Source: JAFLUQ01 sp964551215
GTDB taxonomy: Bacteria; Bacillota; Clostridia; UMGS1883
Direction of reading: 5' to 3'
DNA length: 14,417 bases
NCBI GenBank assembly: GCA_964551215.1
Contig: CAZKBV010000039.1
Location: forward strand, 1-14,417
In this document: one piece after another, positions 13,480 through 14,417 of the stretch
How the letters are laid out: every line of letters starts with the position of its first letter
Position numbering within the stretch: position 1 is the first letter of the stretch
Notes under the pieces: model-generated
Databases searched by the model: none
The model's input: only the letters and a program-made list of their open reading frames with translations
Told to the model about the DNA's origin: nothing
Program-made: the position numbers and the translations under genes

Positions 13480-14417
13480 ATGAAAAAATTGTTATGTTTG
13501 CTCACATTATTGGCGCTTATTATAGGTTCCTTGCCCATAAGTGCCGCCGGTGGAGAGGTGAGCGTAACCGTCAACGGGAAGGATGTTGTCTTTGACCAGC
13601 CGCCGATTATCGAAAGCGGACGGACACTTGTCCCCATGCGGGCAATTTTTGAGGCTCTGGGGTACGAGGTTGTTTGGGACAACGGAACAATTGACGTATA
13701 TAACAGCGATGGGGATAATGTTATGACATTGTGGGTTGACAATAAATATATGTGGACGGAGAACGCCGACGTCACGCTTGACGTTGCGCCGAAAATTGTC
13801 AACAGCCGCACCCTCGTTCCCGTTCGGGCAATAAGTGAAAGCATCGGCGCGAATGTTGTATGGGATAACAGTACAAGAACGGTTATTATTAAGTATACCG
13901 CTTCCGACAGCTCTAAAGGCAAATGCGACCATGACAATACAACCGAAAAGGTTGTCGATACCGAATACGAAGAAATTGACGAAGATTCTCACCTTTGCAT
14001 CGAAAGCATACGCGAGTACTGCGATGACTGCGGAGAAATTGTGGATTCTTATGTAGTGGAATCCGAAGAATCGCATAATTTTAAAAACGGTGTTTGCCGT
14101 AGTTGCGGCTACGAAGAAGAAAAAGAATGTGAACACAAGAATACATACAAGGAAACAGAAACAGAGATGGATGAAGATTTAACTACAGAAACAGAGCATG
14201 TTCTAAATGTAAGCAATATAATTTATTGCCAAACCTGCGGTATGGAAATTTCTAGAAATGTAACGACATCCTCTGGGAAACATAAATTTAATGCAACCGG
14301 AGATACCTGTACGGTTTGTGGTTACAAAATGAGTTATAGGAAAGTTCCTCTCATGAATTTGCCTAGAGTTTCTGTAGAACGAGATTGCGACAAATCTATA
14401 TACTCTGCAAACAAAAA
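13480..14417 (+). CDS. Secreted protein with copper amine oxidase N-terminal domain and Cys/His repeats (partial)
   Basis: The gene is cut by the window end after 312 codons without a stop. AGGAGG (13467-13472) lies 7 bases before the ATG. A signal peptide (MKKLLCLLTLLALIIGSLPI, cleavage near SAA at about 24) leads into a copper amine oxidase N-terminal domain, roughly 28-140. That domain has two halves marked by GRTLVPMRAIFEALG and SRTLVPVRAISESIGANVVWD. In Clostridia it is usually a non-catalytic wall or matrix module. Next come two tandem units of 68-71 residues with C-x-H, H, CxxCG, H-x-F and CxxCG: unit 1 has C149/H151, H171, C181/C184, H199 and C206/C209; unit 2 has C217/H219, H240, C250/C253, H268 and C277/C280. 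These look like metal-binding ribbons, not a known enzyme. The divergent XRE gene may control it. The last 300 bases are more A/T-rich than the rest. Confidence 0.85.
   Translation, partial: MKKLLCLLTLLALIIGSLPISAAGGEVSVTVNGKDVVFDQPPIIESGRTLVPMRAIFEALGYEVVWDNGTIDVYNSDGDNVMTLWVDNKYMWTENADVTLDVAPKIVNSRTLVPVRAISESIGANVVWDNSTRTVIIKYTASDSSKGKCDHDNTTEKVVDTEYEEIDEDSHLCIESIREYCDDCGEIVDSYVVESEESHNFKNGVCRSCGYEEEKECEHKNTYKETETEMDEDLTTETEHVLNVSNIIYCQTCGMEISRNVTTSSGKHKFNATGDTCTVCGYKMSYRKVPLMNLPRVSVERDCDKSIYSANK

Noticed and set aside
13507..14136. 209- and 165-codon minus-strand frames opposite the secreted protein
   Set aside because: They are antisense to a gene with a signal peptide, a known domain and a perfect promoter. 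Neither has start signals.

Overview
The window looks like a chromosomal segment from a spore-forming member of the Clostridia (Firmicutes). The main evidence is a full-length spoIIE, strong AGGAGG-type ribosome binding sites, sigma-A promoters with TATAAT boxes and 17-base spacers, an SLH-domain surface protein and a copper amine oxidase N-domain secreted protein. I cannot fix the genus from this sequence. A Ruminococcaceae, Oscillospiraceae or Monoglobaceae-like gut anaerobe is a guess from protein style only. No phage, insertion sequence, CRISPR array, tRNA or rRNA was seen.

Layout, left to right. (1) 1-160: one copy of a short dispersed repeat with a GC-rich hairpin, then a promoter for a sirtuin-type NAD-dependent deacylase (179-892, +). 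(2) 991-3545, minus strand: spoIIE and, overlapping its stop codon, a small tail-anchored membrane protein that starts at a TTG. The spoIIE promoter appears to be a Spo0A-type promoter with a 0A box and a 21-base spacer. (3) 3546-4040: a regulatory interval with two tandem near-perfect promoters and a structured leader for the next gene. (4) 4041-7109, +: a large, acidic, probably very highly expressed SLH-domain surface protein, followed by tandem terminator hairpins. (5) 7276-7579: a second copy of the dispersed repeat, then a strong promoter and structured leader. (6) 7580-9265, +: rpsB-tsf, ending in a strong intrinsic terminator. (7) 12941-9363, minus strand: a compact five-gene operon argD-argF-GNAT-lipoprotein-pyrE. 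Its promoter is covered by two ARG-box-like palindromes one helical repeat pair (20 bases) apart. (8) 13039-13347, minus: a small XRE regulator, divergent from (9) 13480 to the window end, +: a secreted protein with a copper amine oxidase N-terminal domain followed by Cys/His repeats, cut by the window edge.

How the genes fit together. rpsB-tsf supply ribosomal protein S2 and elongation factor Ts. The minus-strand operon would join two late arginine biosynthesis steps with orotate phosphoribosyltransferase of pyrimidine synthesis. Both pathways draw on carbamoyl phosphate, and here they would share an arginine-responsive promoter. spoIIE and its small partner belong to the sporulation programme. 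The SLH protein and the terminal secreted protein act at the cell surface. The most interesting items are the ARG-box-controlled operon carrying pyrE, the spoIIE-coupled small protein, the dispersed repeat, and the secreted protein with metal-site-like Cys/His repeats beside its own divergent regulator.
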